The position numbers were made by a program, and so were the translations under genes. A stretch of DNA of 64,000 nucleotides from Pigmentiphaga humi (GTDB taxonomy: Bacteria; Pseudomonadota; Gammaproteobacteria; Burkholderiales; Burkholderiaceae_B), in contig NZ_UWPJ01000005.1 of assembly GCF_900606115.1 (NCBI RefSeq), positions 310,001 through 374,000 on the forward strand. Direction: 5' to 3'. How positions within the stretch are numbered: the stretch's first letter is position 1; each line of letters begins with the position of its first letter. Below the pieces are notes generated by a model. The model made no database searches and had not been told where the DNA came from. It worked only from the letters and a program-made list of their open reading frames with translations. This document shows positions 55,596 through 64,000 of the stretch, in pieces.

Positions 55596-57119
55596 TCACC
55601 GGCGGGAGGTTCTTCGCCTGCCGCGCGCCGATTCCGCATAGCCGGTCACGCCGCGCTGGCGCGCCCAGACGATCGCGTCGCTGCGGCGGTGCACGCCTAT
55701 CTTGCTGTAGAGGGTGGCGATGTGGTTGCGCACGGTATTGGGCGAGAGCTGCAGCACGTGGGCGATGTGCTCGTTGTTCTCGCCTTGGCACATCAAGCCC
55801 AGCACTTCGCGTTCGCGTTCGGTCAGGTCCGACAATTCACCGGCGCCTGCCTTGCTGCCGGACGGACGGCGCAATTGGGCGAGCTTCTCTATCACCGTGC
55901 CGCTGAACCACGAGGCATCCTGCATGACCGCATCGATCGCGGCCATCAGTTCCTCTTCGCTCTGCTTGCGCTCGGTGATGTCCTGCATCGCCACCAGCAC
56001 GCAGCAGGCGCCCTGGATCTCCATGGTCTCTGCCGACAGCAGGCAATCGAACTCATGGCCATCGCGGGTGCGCAGCATGATCTCGGCATCGCGCACGCCG
56101 CCTTCCCGCAGGGCCGCCAGCAACCGGCGGCGGTTGTCCTCGCCGCACCAGGGCGCTTCATGCCCTGCCGCCGCGCCGTTCTTGCGCACCTCATGGCCGG
56201 TGGCCTGCGTGAAAGCCTCGTTGGCATCCATCGGCGCGAGGTCGTCGAGCGCGCACAGCGCCATCGGCACCGGGGCGAGCCGGAACGCCTTCGAGAAGCG
56301 CTCTTCGGATTGCCGCAACGCTTCTTCGGCTTGCCAACGCGGCTCCATATCCATGAAGGTGAACAACATGCACGGCGCATCGCCGACCTCGATGGGCTGG
56401 CCCGCGACGATGACCCGCCTGGTGCGCCCTTGCGGCAGGCGCAGCATGGCTTCCATCTGCGGGATCGGGCGGCCTTCCTTGAGGTGGCCCACGGCCAGGT
56501 CGCGGTCGGCGGCGCCGTTCAGCACGTCCAGCTCGTAGGTGAAATGGCCGATGATCTGCGCGCGGGCATAGCCCGTCATTTCCAGGAAGCCCGCGTTCAC
56601 CTTGATGTAGCGCAGGTCCGCCAGGCGGCAGATGACCGCCGGAGCCGGATTGGTGTTGAAAGTGCGCTCGAAGCGTTCTTCGGCGTCATAGCGCTCGGTG
56701 ACGTCCTGGATGACCAGCACCAGCGACTCCGGCTCGCCTTTGGGCGTGGTCAGGGCCAGGCCGCGCACCTGGTGGACGCGGCGTAAAGAATCGTCGCCCG
56801 GCTTGGAGACCTCCACCACGACGTCGCTGAAGCATTCGCCGCCCAGCAGGCGCATGATCGGATACTGCGCCGGCGCGAGCGCGTGGCGGTTGCGGTACTT
56901 GAGTGTGTAGGCGGCCACGTACTCGCGCGCCGTGCGGCCCAGCCGCGCCGGCGTGGCGGCCTCGTGGATGGTCAACGCGGTCTTGTTGGCCCAGACAATG
57001 CTGCCGTCCGGGTCGATCAGCATGACGCCCTCGCTCAGCCCGGAGATGATTTGCTGCAACTGCCGGCGGTCCGCCTGCGGTTTGGGGGAGGCCTGCGCGG
57101 GGGTGTTTCTCATGCCCAT
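55596..57119 (-). CDS. Multi-PAS LuxR-type transcriptional regulator
   Basis: 507 aa: three PAS domains (about 20-142, 150-262 and 272-385; VMLIDPDGSIVWANKTAL, LVIQDVTERYDAEERFER and LVAMQDITERKQSEEEL), then a LuxR helix-turn-helix at about 430-490 (LTEREREVLGLMCQGENNEH). It has neither a receiver nor a kinase domain. PAS domains usually sense redox state, oxygen or a small ligand, so this looks like a one-component sensor-regulator that may work with the kinase encoded downstream. Targets unknown. Confidence 0.88.
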   Translation of the reverse strand: MGMRNTPAQASPKPQADRRQLQQIISGLSEGVMLIDPDGSIVWANKTALTIHEAATPARLGRTAREYVAAYTLKYRNRHALAPAQYPIMRLLGGECFSDVVVEVSKPGDDSLRRVHQVRGLALTTPKGEPESLVLVIQDVTERYDAEERFERTFNTNPAPAVICRLADLRYIKVNAGFLEMTGYARAQIIGHFTYELDVLNGAADRDLAVGHLKEGRPIPQMEAMLRLPQGRTRRVIVAGQPIEVGDAPCMLFTFMDMEPRWQAEEALRQSEERFSKAFRLAPVPMALCALDDLAPMDANEAFTQATGHEVRKNGAAAGHEAPWCGEDNRRRLLAALREGGVRDAEIMLRTRDGHEFDCLLSAETMEIQGACCVLVAMQDITERKQSEEELMAAIDAVMQDASWFSGTVIEKLAQLRRPSGSKAGAGELSDLTEREREVLGLMCQGENNEHIAHVLQLSPNTVRNHIATLYSKIGVHRRSDAIVWARQRGVTGYAESARGRRRTSRR

Positions 57120-57242
57120 CTCCAGGAGGCAATAGCGCGCTTCGCCGGATGATGCGGTCCCGCATCGGCTTGTGTCGGGGTCGACAGCGCGCTGCCTGAG
57201 CGCAGGAAGTTTATCTGATCGGCAAAGCGACGGGTGCCGGCC

Positions 57243-58199
57243 CTAGCCGGCCGGGCGGGCGCGTTTGCGCGAGGGCGCCGGGCTTGCGACGGGCGGGCAC
57301 AACTCCGCGCCCCATTCCTCGACGAGCTGCTGCAGCATGGTGCTGACCACTTGGCCGGCGCTGGTCAGCACGCCGGTCTTGGGCAGGGCCAGCGTAACGT
57401 AGCGGCGCAGATCCGGGCTGACCAGCCGCGCTGCTTGCAGCGTGCCTTGCTGCAGCTCCAGCATGATCGAATAGGGGCCGAGCACGGCGTAGACGCCGTG
57501 GCGGATCGCCAGTTCCTTCTGCGCCGTCAGCGAGTCGGCCTCGATCACGGCATCGAGTGCGAACCCCTTGCTGCGCGCGGTTTCATCGAGGATGGCGCGC
57601 CAGTGCGCGGGACGCCGCGGCAATACCAGCGGCAACCCCTGCAGGCGCGCGAAATCCAGCGACGCTTCGCGGGTCAGGACGTCGCCGGGGCGAGACACCA
57701 GATAGGTGTGGCCGGTGGCCAGCAGCCGTTCTTCGCTGCTGTCGGGCTTGTGGTAGCGGAACAGGATGGCCATGTCGACGGCGCCCGCATCCAGCAAGGC
57801 GTCGAGTTCGCCGCCCTGTCCTTCGCGCACGTTCAGGCGTATCAGCGGATAGTGCCGGCGCAGGCGGCCGAACAGCGTGGTGATGAGCGGATGGGCCGCC
57901 GAGGGCAGGATGCCCAGCCGCACCTCGCCCATGGGCACGGACGAGGTGGCGCGTATGTCGTGGAACAGCTGGTCCGTGTCGGCCAGCCAGCCGCGCACGC
58001 GCGCGATGATGCGCTCGCCCAGTTCGGTCAACACCACCCCGCGGCCGGTGCGGCGGAACAGCCTGCCGCCGCATTCCTGTTCGAGATTGCCGATCTGCCG
58101 GCTGATGTGCGATTGCACGGTCATGCGCGCGGCGGCGACCTTGGTGAAGCTGCCCGCTTCGGCCACTTCGATGAACAGCCTGAGATCCGCCTGGTTCAT
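57243..58199 (-). CDS. LysR-family transcriptional regulator
   Basis: 318 aa with MNQADLRLFIEVAEAGSFTK and the rest of the N-terminal helix-turn-helix (about 1-60), then an effector domain. It is divergent from hyuA across 217 nt and is the probable regulator of the hydantoinase operon. Effector unknown. Confidence 0.9.
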   Translation of the reverse strand: MNQADLRLFIEVAEAGSFTKVAAARMTVQSHISRQIGNLEQECGGRLFRRTGRGVVLTELGERIIARVRGWLADTDQLFHDIRATSSVPMGEVRLGILPSAAHPLITTLFGRLRRHYPLIRLNVREGQGGELDALLDAGAVDMAILFRYHKPDSSEERLLATGHTYLVSRPGDVLTREASLDFARLQGLPLVLPRRPAHWRAILDETARSKGFALDAVIEADSLTAQKELAIRHGVYAVLGPYSIMLELQQGTLQAARLVSPDLRRYVTLALPKTGVLTSAGQVVSTMLQQLVEEWGAELCPPVASPAPSRKRARPAG

Positions 58200-58416
58200 G
58201 CGAGGCTCCTTTTAGCGTGAACAAGCCCTGGGCCGCCTGCGGGATTCGAGGAGGGAGACATCACAATTTCGGCATGTCTGAAATCTCTGATTCTAGACTA
58301 GGAAGATATCTGTCTGCTCCCTACACTGCCCCTCGCTACGACATCGCGCGATGCGTACGGACATCCGATCAACGGCAGCCGGGGCGGACCCGGATGCCCG
58401 AACAGCGTCCATTACC

Positions 58417-60510
58417 ATGACAGACATCAACCTGGCGCCCGAGACAGCGCCCTTGCGCATCGCCGTCGACATCGGCGGAACCTTCACCGACCTGGCGGCT
58501 TTCGACGAAAGCGCCGGCACCCTGCATTTCGGCAAGGCGCTGTCCACGCACGGCAAGCTGGTCGACGGCATCCAGCACACGCTGGACGGCGCCGGCATCG
58601 ACTTGCGCAACGGCTATCTCTTCCTGCACGGCTCGACCATCGCGATCAATACCCTGCTCGAACGCAACGGCGCCAAGACCGCGCTGCTGATCACCGAAGG
58701 CTTCCGCGACATCTACGAGATCGGCCGGGTCAACCGCCCCGATGCGTACAACCTGTTCTTCTCCAAGCACACGCCGCTGGTCAAGCGCTCGCTGCGCTAC
58801 GAAGTGGAGGAGCGCCTGCGCGCCGACGGCAGCGTCCACAAGCCGCTGGACGAAGAGAAAGTGCGCGAAGTCGCCCGCGCGCTCAAGGCGCAGGGCGTGG
58901 AGGCCGCGGCGGTGCTGCTGCTCCATTCCTACCGCAAGCCCGACCACGAAAAACGCGTCAAGGAGATCCTGCTGGAAGAGATGCCGGGCGTGTTCGTGAC
59001 CGCCTCGCACGAACTGTCGCAGGAATACCGGGAGTTCGAACGCGCCTCCACCGCGGTTGCCAATGCCTATGTCGGGCCGCGCGTATCGGCCTACCTGGGC
59101 CAGCTCGAAACCCACTTGAACGACCGCGGCTTCGGCGGCGATTTCTACGCGGTGCAATCGACCGGCGGCCTGTTCCCGCTGGAGCACGCGCGGCGCGATT
59201 GCGTGCGCATGCTCGAATCGGGGCCGGCGGCGGGCGTGATCGGCGCGCAGGCCATCTGCGCGCAATTGGGCCTGCCCGATGCCATCGCCTTCGACATGGG
59301 CGGCACCACCGCCAAGGCCGGCGTGATCAGCGAGGGCCGGCCGCTGACCACCGGCAGCGCGCTGATCGGCGGCTACGAAAAAGCCCTGCCCATCCAGATC
59401 CCGATGATGGACATTTTCGAGGTCGGCACCGGCGGCGGCAGCATCGCCCGCGTCGAGCTGGGCAACTCGCTGCGCGTGGGTCCGCAGAGCGCGGGATCCA
59501 TGCCGGGTCCGGTCTGCTATGGACGCGGCGGCGCCGAGCCGACCGTGACCGACGCCAACCTGGTCCTGGGGCGCCTGGATGCCGAACACTTCCTGGGCGG
59601 CACCATGCCGCTGGACCTGGAGGGCGCGCGCGCCGCGATGCGGGAACGCATCGGCGCGCCGCTGGGCCTGGACATGCAGCAGGCCGCCGACGGCATCCTG
59701 CGCATCGCGGTGACCGCGATGTCGCACGCGGTCAAGGCCGTGACCACCGAGCGCGGCCTGGACGCCGGCAGCTTCACCATGGTGGTCTACGGCGGGGCCG
59801 GGCCGCTGCACGCTTCGGCCATCGCCCGCGAACTGGGCATCAAGCGCGTGCTGGTGCCGTACGCGCCGGGCTATTTTTCGGCCTACGGCATGCTGTTCAG
59901 CGACCTGCGCTACGACTACGTGCGCTCGGTGTTCCGCCGCCTGGACGATCTTTCGTTCGCCGAGATCGAGTCGCTCTACGCCGCCATGGAGGAAGAAGGC
60001 CGCGCCGCCGTGGCCGCTTCCGCGGTGCGCCCCGACGACATCGTCATCGAGCGCTCGGCCGACATGCGCTACGTGGGCCAGGAGCACGCGGTGACCGTGG
60101 ACCTGCCGCGCCTGTACTTCGAGCGCCAGGACCGCGATGCCATCAAGCACCACTTCGACGACGTGCACGCCATCCGCTACGGCACCAGCGCGCCGGCGGA
60201 ACCGGCCGACATCGTCAGCCTGCGCGTGACGGTGCTGGGCGCCATGCGCAAGCCGCCGCGCCACGCCGTGCAGGCCGGCGGCGCGACGCCGCCCGAGCCG
60301 GCGCTGCGCGCCCGCAAGCCCGTGTACTTCCGCACGCACGGCGAAGTGTCCACGCCGGTCTACCGGCGCGACGCCCTGCTGGCCGGCAACCGCATCGCGG
60401 GGCCGGCGCTGATCGAAGAACATGCCTCCACCACCGTCGTCCAGCCCGGCGACGAACTGACCGTGGACGCGTGCGGCAACCTGCACGTGGCCATCGGGAG
60501 CGAACGATAA
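58417..60510 (+). CDS. hyuA: Hydantoinase/oxoprolinase family protein, A subunit
   Basis: 697 aa from MTDINLAPETAPLRIAVDIG; the ATP-binding acetate/sugar kinase-like motif is DIGGTFTD (residues 18-25). DMGGTTAKAGVISEGR, GTGGGSIARVE and GGAGPLHASAIARELG are typical of HyuA, the ATP-using subunit of N-methylhydantoinases, oxoprolinases and acetone/acetophenone carboxylases. The reaction here is not determined. An upstream in-frame ATG at 58351 is less likely. Its stop overlaps the hyuB start (TAATG). Confidence 0.93.
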   Translation: MTDINLAPETAPLRIAVDIGGTFTDLAAFDESAGTLHFGKALSTHGKLVDGIQHTLDGAGIDLRNGYLFLHGSTIAINTLLERNGAKTALLITEGFRDIYEIGRVNRPDAYNLFFSKHTPLVKRSLRYEVEERLRADGSVHKPLDEEKVREVARALKAQGVEAAAVLLLHSYRKPDHEKRVKEILLEEMPGVFVTASHELSQEYREFERASTAVANAYVGPRVSAYLGQLETHLNDRGFGGDFYAVQSTGGLFPLEHARRDCVRMLESGPAAGVIGAQAICAQLGLPDAIAFDMGGTTAKAGVISEGRPLTTGSALIGGYEKALPIQIPMMDIFEVGTGGGSIARVELGNSLRVGPQSAGSMPGPVCYGRGGAEPTVTDANLVLGRLDAEHFLGGTMPLDLEGARAAMRERIGAPLGLDMQQAADGILRIAVTAMSHAVKAVTTERGLDAGSFTMVVYGGAGPLHASAIARELGIKRVLVPYAPGYFSAYGMLFSDLRYDYVRSVFRRLDDLSFAEIESLYAAMEEEGRAAVAASAVRPDDIVIERSADMRYVGQEHAVTVDLPRLYFERQDRDAIKHHFDDVHAIRYGTSAPAEPADIVSLRVTVLGAMRKPPRHAVQAGGATPPEPALRARKPVYFRTHGEVSTPVYRRDALLAGNRIAGPALIEEHASTTVVQPGDELTVDACGNLHVAIGSER

Positions 60511-62264
60511 TGAACGCGCGAGACACCCAACCGCAGACGGTCGACCCGGTGACCGTGGAGATCATCCGCAACGGCCTCCTGGCCGTGACCGAGGAAATGA
60601 AGACCAACCTGATGAGGACGGCGTACAACCTCATCATCTACGAGGCGCTGGACTTCACCGTCGGCCTGTTCACGCCCGAGGGCGACACGGTCTCGATCGG
60701 CCTGGGCCTGCCCATGTTCATCCGCGGCATGTCCGAGACGGTCAAGGCCAAGATCCGCCACTTCGGCCTGGACGACATCCACCCGGGCGACATCCTGGTC
60801 ACCAACGACGCCTACGTCACCGGCAGCCACCTGAACCACTTCACCTTCACGATGCCGGTCTACCACGAAGGCCGCATCGTCGCCTTCACCTGCTGCATGG
60901 CGCACTGGCTGGACGTGGGCGGCACGCTGGGGCAGGTCACCACCGACATCTTCTCGGAAGGCATACAGATCCCCATCGTGAAGTACCGCCGCGAAGGCGT
61001 GGTCAACCAGGACCTGGTGGACATCATCGCGATGAACGTGCGCCTGCCCGAGCGCGCGCTCGGCGACCTGCGCGCGCAGATCACGGCCGTCACCACCGGC
61101 GAACGGCGCTTCCTGGAACTGGTGCAGCGCTACGGCGTGCCGGCCGTGCACGGCGCGATCGCGCAGATCATGGACCAGTCCGAGGCCGTGGCGCGCCAGA
61201 ACACGCTCAGCATTCCGGACGGCACCTACGAGGCCGAGTCGTACATGGACGACGACGGCGTGGACGTGGGCCGGCGCATTCCCATCCGCGTCAAGGTGGT
61301 CAAGCAGGGCGACGAGATGACCATAGACCTGTCGGACGTGAGCCGGCAGGTGCGGGGCTTCTACAACTCGGGCTTCACGACCGGCATCGCCTGCGCCCAG
61401 GTGGCGTTCAAGTGCCTGACCACGCCCACCGACTATCCCGTCAACGACGGCAGCTTCCGGCCGCTCAAGGTGATCATGCCCATGGGCACGGTGATCAGCG
61501 CGGAACGGCCTTTCCCGATGCGGGTGTGGATGACCTTCCCGATGACGGTGATCGACACCATCTTCAAGGCCCTGGCGCCGGCGATGCCCGACCGCGTCAT
61601 CGCCGGCCACCACGCCGATCTCGTGTTCCCCAACATCCACGGCATTTCGCCCGAAGACGGACGGCTGTTCATCGTCGGCATCGGCCCGCTGGGCGGCGGC
61701 TGGGGCGCGAAGTCGCGCGAGGACGGCGTCTCGGTGACGGTCTGCATCAACGACGGCGACACCCACAACAGTCCGACCGAACAGCTGGAGGCCAAGTATC
61801 CGGTGCTGGTCGAGCGCTATGCGATCCGCACCGACAGCGGCGGCGCGGGGACGTATCGCGGCGGACTGGGCGCGGAGATGGTGGTGCAGGCGCTCTCGCC
61901 GTTCTCGGTCACTACCCGAATCGACCGCATGCATTGCAAGCCCTGGGGGCTGGAGGGCGGGCACGAGGCCGCCGGCAACGGCATCGCCATCCGCAAGCGG
62001 GGCGAGTGGGACGACGGCATGCCCAACGCCAAGATCTTCAACGTGCGGCTGGAGCGGGGCGATGCCTACAAGATGCTGTCGGGCGGCGGCGGCGGCTTCG
62101 GCGATCCGCGCGGCCGCGATCCCGAGGCGGTGGCCGACGACGTGCGCGAAGGCTACGTCAGCCCCGAATCGGCACGCGAACGATACGGCGTCGCGCTGAC
62201 CGCGGCGGGCGAGGTGGACGCGGCCGCCACCGCTGCCTTGCGCGGGAGCGGCCGTGCCGGCTGA
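60510..62264 (+). CDS. hyuB: Hydantoinase/oxoprolinase family protein, B subunit
   Basis: 584 aa. DPVTVEIIRNGLLAVTEEMK, DILVTNDAYVTGSHLNHFTF and the Gly-rich C-terminus YKMLSGGGGGFGDPRGRDPE are typical of HyuB. It pairs with HyuA, whose stop overlaps its ATG. The last 11 nt overlap the next small gene. Together they would convert a cyclic amide, hydantoin or ketone with ATP. Confidence 0.95.
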   Translation: MNARDTQPQTVDPVTVEIIRNGLLAVTEEMKTNLMRTAYNLIIYEALDFTVGLFTPEGDTVSIGLGLPMFIRGMSETVKAKIRHFGLDDIHPGDILVTNDAYVTGSHLNHFTFTMPVYHEGRIVAFTCCMAHWLDVGGTLGQVTTDIFSEGIQIPIVKYRREGVVNQDLVDIIAMNVRLPERALGDLRAQITAVTTGERRFLELVQRYGVPAVHGAIAQIMDQSEAVARQNTLSIPDGTYEAESYMDDDGVDVGRRIPIRVKVVKQGDEMTIDLSDVSRQVRGFYNSGFTTGIACAQVAFKCLTTPTDYPVNDGSFRPLKVIMPMGTVISAERPFPMRVWMTFPMTVIDTIFKALAPAMPDRVIAGHHADLVFPNIHGISPEDGRLFIVGIGPLGGGWGAKSREDGVSVTVCINDGDTHNSPTEQLEAKYPVLVERYAIRTDSGGAGTYRGGLGAEMVVQALSPFSVTTRIDRMHCKPWGLEGGHEAAGNGIAIRKRGEWDDGMPNAKIFNVRLERGDAYKMLSGGGGGFGDPRGRDPEAVADDVREGYVSPESARERYGVALTAAGEVDAAATAALRGSGRAG

Positions 62265-62628
62265 AGCCGACCTGCGCCAGGCGGCAGCGCTGCAGCGCCT
62301 GTGGAACGAACTGGCGCTGCAGCACGTCGCCATGGGCGGCGGCGCGTGCGCCTGCGGCATAGGCGGCGTGGTCGTGCGCCTGCAGGATTTCGAGCGCGAC
62401 ATCGTCGATTACCTGCAGGCCGAGGCGGCGCGGCTGGGCGAGCAGGAGGCCGGGGCGCTGCTGGACCGGCACGCCGCGGCGGCCGGGGCCGACGGCGCCG
62501 GCCTGGCCGAGGTGCTGGGGGAACTGGCGGATCCCGCCGCCCAGGTGCCGCAGGCGGCGGCCCATTGGCTGCTGGCGCGCCTGGACCGGACGCTGACGTC
62601 GTTCGCGCGCCTGCATGGCGGACGATGA
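62254..62628 (+). CDS. Unrecognised small protein in the hydantoinase operon
   Basis: 124 aa from a GTG, overlapping hyuB by 11 nt, so it is translationally coupled. Ala/Leu-rich, with a [20 protein letters not shown] segment near residue 27 that contains a CxC pair in a Gly-rich context, followed by acidic helices. I do not recognise a family. It lies between HyuB and a COG0523 metallochaperone GTPase, so a role in metal delivery to HyuAB or as a third subunit is possible. It is distinct from the gamma subunit of acetone carboxylase as far as I can see. Confidence 0.75.
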   Translation: MPAEADLRQAAALQRLWNELALQHVAMGGGACACGIGGVVVRLQDFERDIVDYLQAEAARLGEQEAGALLDRHAAAAGADGAGLAEVLGELADPAAQVPQAAAHWLLARLDRTLTSFARLHGGR

Positions 62629-62707
62629 CGCCGGCCGCATCGCCCGGAGTGGAAGTACGCCGATTCCCGCGACGGGAGCGGCGCAACGCAGAGGTGGAGC
62701 CGTTCAC

Positions 62708-63745
62708 ATGACACCGCAGGAAAACGACACGCGCATGCCGGTCACCGTGCTGACCGGTTTCCTGGGCAGCGGCAAGACCACGCTGCTCAACCGCCTGCTG
62801 GCCCAGCCGGCGCTGGACGACACCGCCGTCATCGTCAACGAGTTCGGCGAGATCGGCCTGGACCACCATCTGCTCGAATCGAGCAGCGAAGACATGGTGC
62901 TGCTGGCCAACGGCTGCATCTGCTGCACCATCCGGGGCGATCTGGTGGAAGCGTTCGCGCGGCTGCGCGAGCGGCTGGCGCAAGAGGGCCGGGCGCCGCG
63001 CCGCGTCGTCATCGAGACGACCGGCCTGGCCGATCCCGCGCCCATTCTGCACACGCTGATGAGCGAGCCGGAGGTGGCGCGCCACTACCGGCTGCGCCAC
63101 GTGGTCGCGACGGTGGACGCCTGCAATGGATTGGACACGCTCGAGCGCCATGCCGAAGCGGTCAAGCAGGCGGCCGTGGCGGATCGCCTGGTGCTGACCA
63201 AGACCGACCTCGCGCCGCCGGCCATGGCCGACGCGCTCGGCCGCCGCCTGCGCGAACTGAATCCCGGCGCGGCCATGGACCGGGCCGACGCCGCCCCCGC
63301 GGCGCTGGCCGGCTGGCTGGACACCCCGGACGATGCGGACGGCCGCGGGTTGCGCCGCTGGCTGCGGGCCGAAGCCTACGAGGCGGCGGACGCGCACGAC
63401 CACGGCCGCCACACGCACCATCACGACCGGACCCGTCATGGCGAACACATCCGTTCCTACATGGTGACGCGCGACCATCCCGTGTCCTGGACCGGCGTGC
63501 AGCGCTGGCTGGCCATGCTGGCCTCGATGCGCGGCCCGGACCTGCTGCGCGTCAAAGGCATCGTCGACGTGGCCGAGCATCCGGGCACGCCCGTGGTCAT
63601 CCACGGCGTGCAGCACATCTTCCATCCTCATGTCTTCCTGCCCGCCTGGCCGGACGGCGACCGCCGCACCCGCATCGTCTTCATCACGCGCGGCATCGAA
63701 CGCGATCTGGTCGAGGAAACCCTGAGGATCTTCGAGAACAAGTGA
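62708..63745 (+). CDS. COG0523/CobW-type GTPase with His-rich loop (second copy)
   Basis: 345 aa from [21 protein letters not shown]-loop GFLGSGKTT, metal motif GCICC in [25 protein letters not shown], and the G4-like TKTD. A histidine-rich stretch ([15 protein letters not shown]) precedes the CobW_C domain ending [19 protein letters not shown]. It probably loads a metal onto the operon's enzyme, most likely HyuA/HyuB. An upstream in-frame ATG at 62615 is not favoured. Confidence 0.93.
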   Translation: MTPQENDTRMPVTVLTGFLGSGKTTLLNRLLAQPALDDTAVIVNEFGEIGLDHHLLESSSEDMVLLANGCICCTIRGDLVEAFARLRERLAQEGRAPRRVVIETTGLADPAPILHTLMSEPEVARHYRLRHVVATVDACNGLDTLERHAEAVKQAAVADRLVLTKTDLAPPAMADALGRRLRELNPGAAMDRADAAPAALAGWLDTPDDADGRGLRRWLRAEAYEAADAHDHGRHTHHHDRTRHGEHIRSYMVTRDHPVSWTGVQRWLAMLASMRGPDLLRVKGIVDVAEHPGTPVVIHGVQHIFHPHVFLPAWPDGDRRTRIVFITRGIERDLVEETLRIFENK

Positions 63746-63774
63746 ACCCCACCTCCCACGCGCGAAGCGCGGTG
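63746..63774 (+). repeat. Short copy of the stop-codon repeat edge module
   Basis: CCCCACCTCCCACGCGCGAA directly follows the GTPase stop codon and matches the first module of the dispersed repeat (CCCACCCCCTACGCGCTTCG) in modified form. The core and end modules are missing. Confidence 0.5.
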
Positions 63775-63803
63775 CAGCAACCATGATGAAAAAGGAGACA
63801 ACG

Positions 63804-64000
63804 TTGAAACCCCTCATCCGATATCTTGCCGGCGTGCTGGCGTGCGCCGCCGCCGTGGCGGCCCATGCGCAGGCCTACCCCAACCGTCCGGTACGCGTCA
63901 TCGTTCCCTACCCGCCGGGCGGAACCGTCGACGCCGTGGCGCGCGTGTTCGCCGACAACCTGGGCCACCAGCTCGGCCAGACCTTCGTCGTCGAAAACCG
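63804..64000 (+). CDS. Bug/TctC-family periplasmic solute-binding protein (5' end only)
   Basis: The N-terminal 65 codons are visible: a signal peptide (about 1-23, ending AHAQ) and mature start AYPNRPVRVIVPYPPGGTVD. I choose the TTG at 63804 because AAAGGAG lies 7 nt upstream; the in-frame ATG at 63783 has no ribosome site. It is the third Bug protein in the window, follows the GTPase gene, and is cut by the right edge. It is likely the importer's binding protein for the HyuAB substrate. Confidence 0.9.
   Translation, partial: MKPLIRYLAGVLACAAAVAAHAQAYPNRPVRVIVPYPPGGTVDAVARVFADNLGHQLGQTFVVEN

Noticed and set aside
58369-60486. 705-codon frame opposite hyuA
   Set aside because: Antisense shadow of a clear hydantoinase gene.

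Overview
The window is GC-rich bacterial chromosome (coding DNA roughly two-thirds GC, GTG and TTG starts, long antisense open frames). Its content points to a betaproteobacterium of the Alcaligenaceae, most likely Bordetella or Achromobacter. Three Bug/TctC-type periplasmic binding proteins, LysR regulators beside catabolic genes, a GTP-dependent PEP carboxykinase and the mnmG-rsmG-parA-parB / atp gene set all fit. No tRNA, rRNA, insertion sequence, prophage or CRISPR array was seen. Genus assignment is inference.

Layout. 81-4834 (minus): atpI-B-E-F-H-A of the F1Fo ATP synthase operon; atpG and later genes lie left of the window. 4971-18008: an accessory block of about 13 kb with LysR and IclR regulators, two Bug proteins, a dihydroxyphthalate-decarboxylase-like protein, a DUF2235 lipoprotein, a Rieske oxygenase, an aldo/keto reductase, a COG0523 GTPase, a ferredoxin-type reductase and a zinc alcohol dehydrogenase. 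It separates the atp operon from parB-parA-rsmG-mnmG (18120-22727, minus), genes that adjoin it in many relatives. 22728-24575: a gene-poor, lower-GC stretch with three parS sites and a decayed MarR gene.

25247-34107 is an iron-type cell-surface signalling locus: Fur box, FecI sigma, FecR, a TonB-dependent receptor with two tandem STN domains, and two secreted GloVer-repeat proteins with Gly-rich CTERM-like tails. 34172-40581 holds pckG, a 2-hydroxyacid dehydrogenase, a cold-shock gene, a methionine-type aminotransferase, an oriC-like cluster of DnaA boxes (39361-39600) and a sirtuin. 40521-51997 is a carboxylate-metabolism region: LysR genes, mmsA, a leuC-leuD pair, and divergently an aconitase-family hydratase with a TAXI-TRAP transporter and its DUF1850 partner. 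52061-54739 is a molybdate operon (modE-like, modB, modA, modC) without TOBE/MOP domains. 54740-57119 carries a HisKA_2-type histidine kinase and a three-PAS LuxR-type regulator. 57243-64000 is a LysR-controlled hydantoinase A/B operon with an unrecognised Cys-containing small protein, a second COG0523 GTPase and a third Bug protein cut by the window edge.

Most notable: a GC-rich repeat, present in six copies, abuts stop codons in the same orientation relative to the upstream gene each time, twice inside the atp operon and twice supplying the stop codon itself. Other highlights are the double-STN receptor with its GloVer partners, the oriC and parS landmarks, and the HyuAB / small protein / COG0523 / Bug operon.
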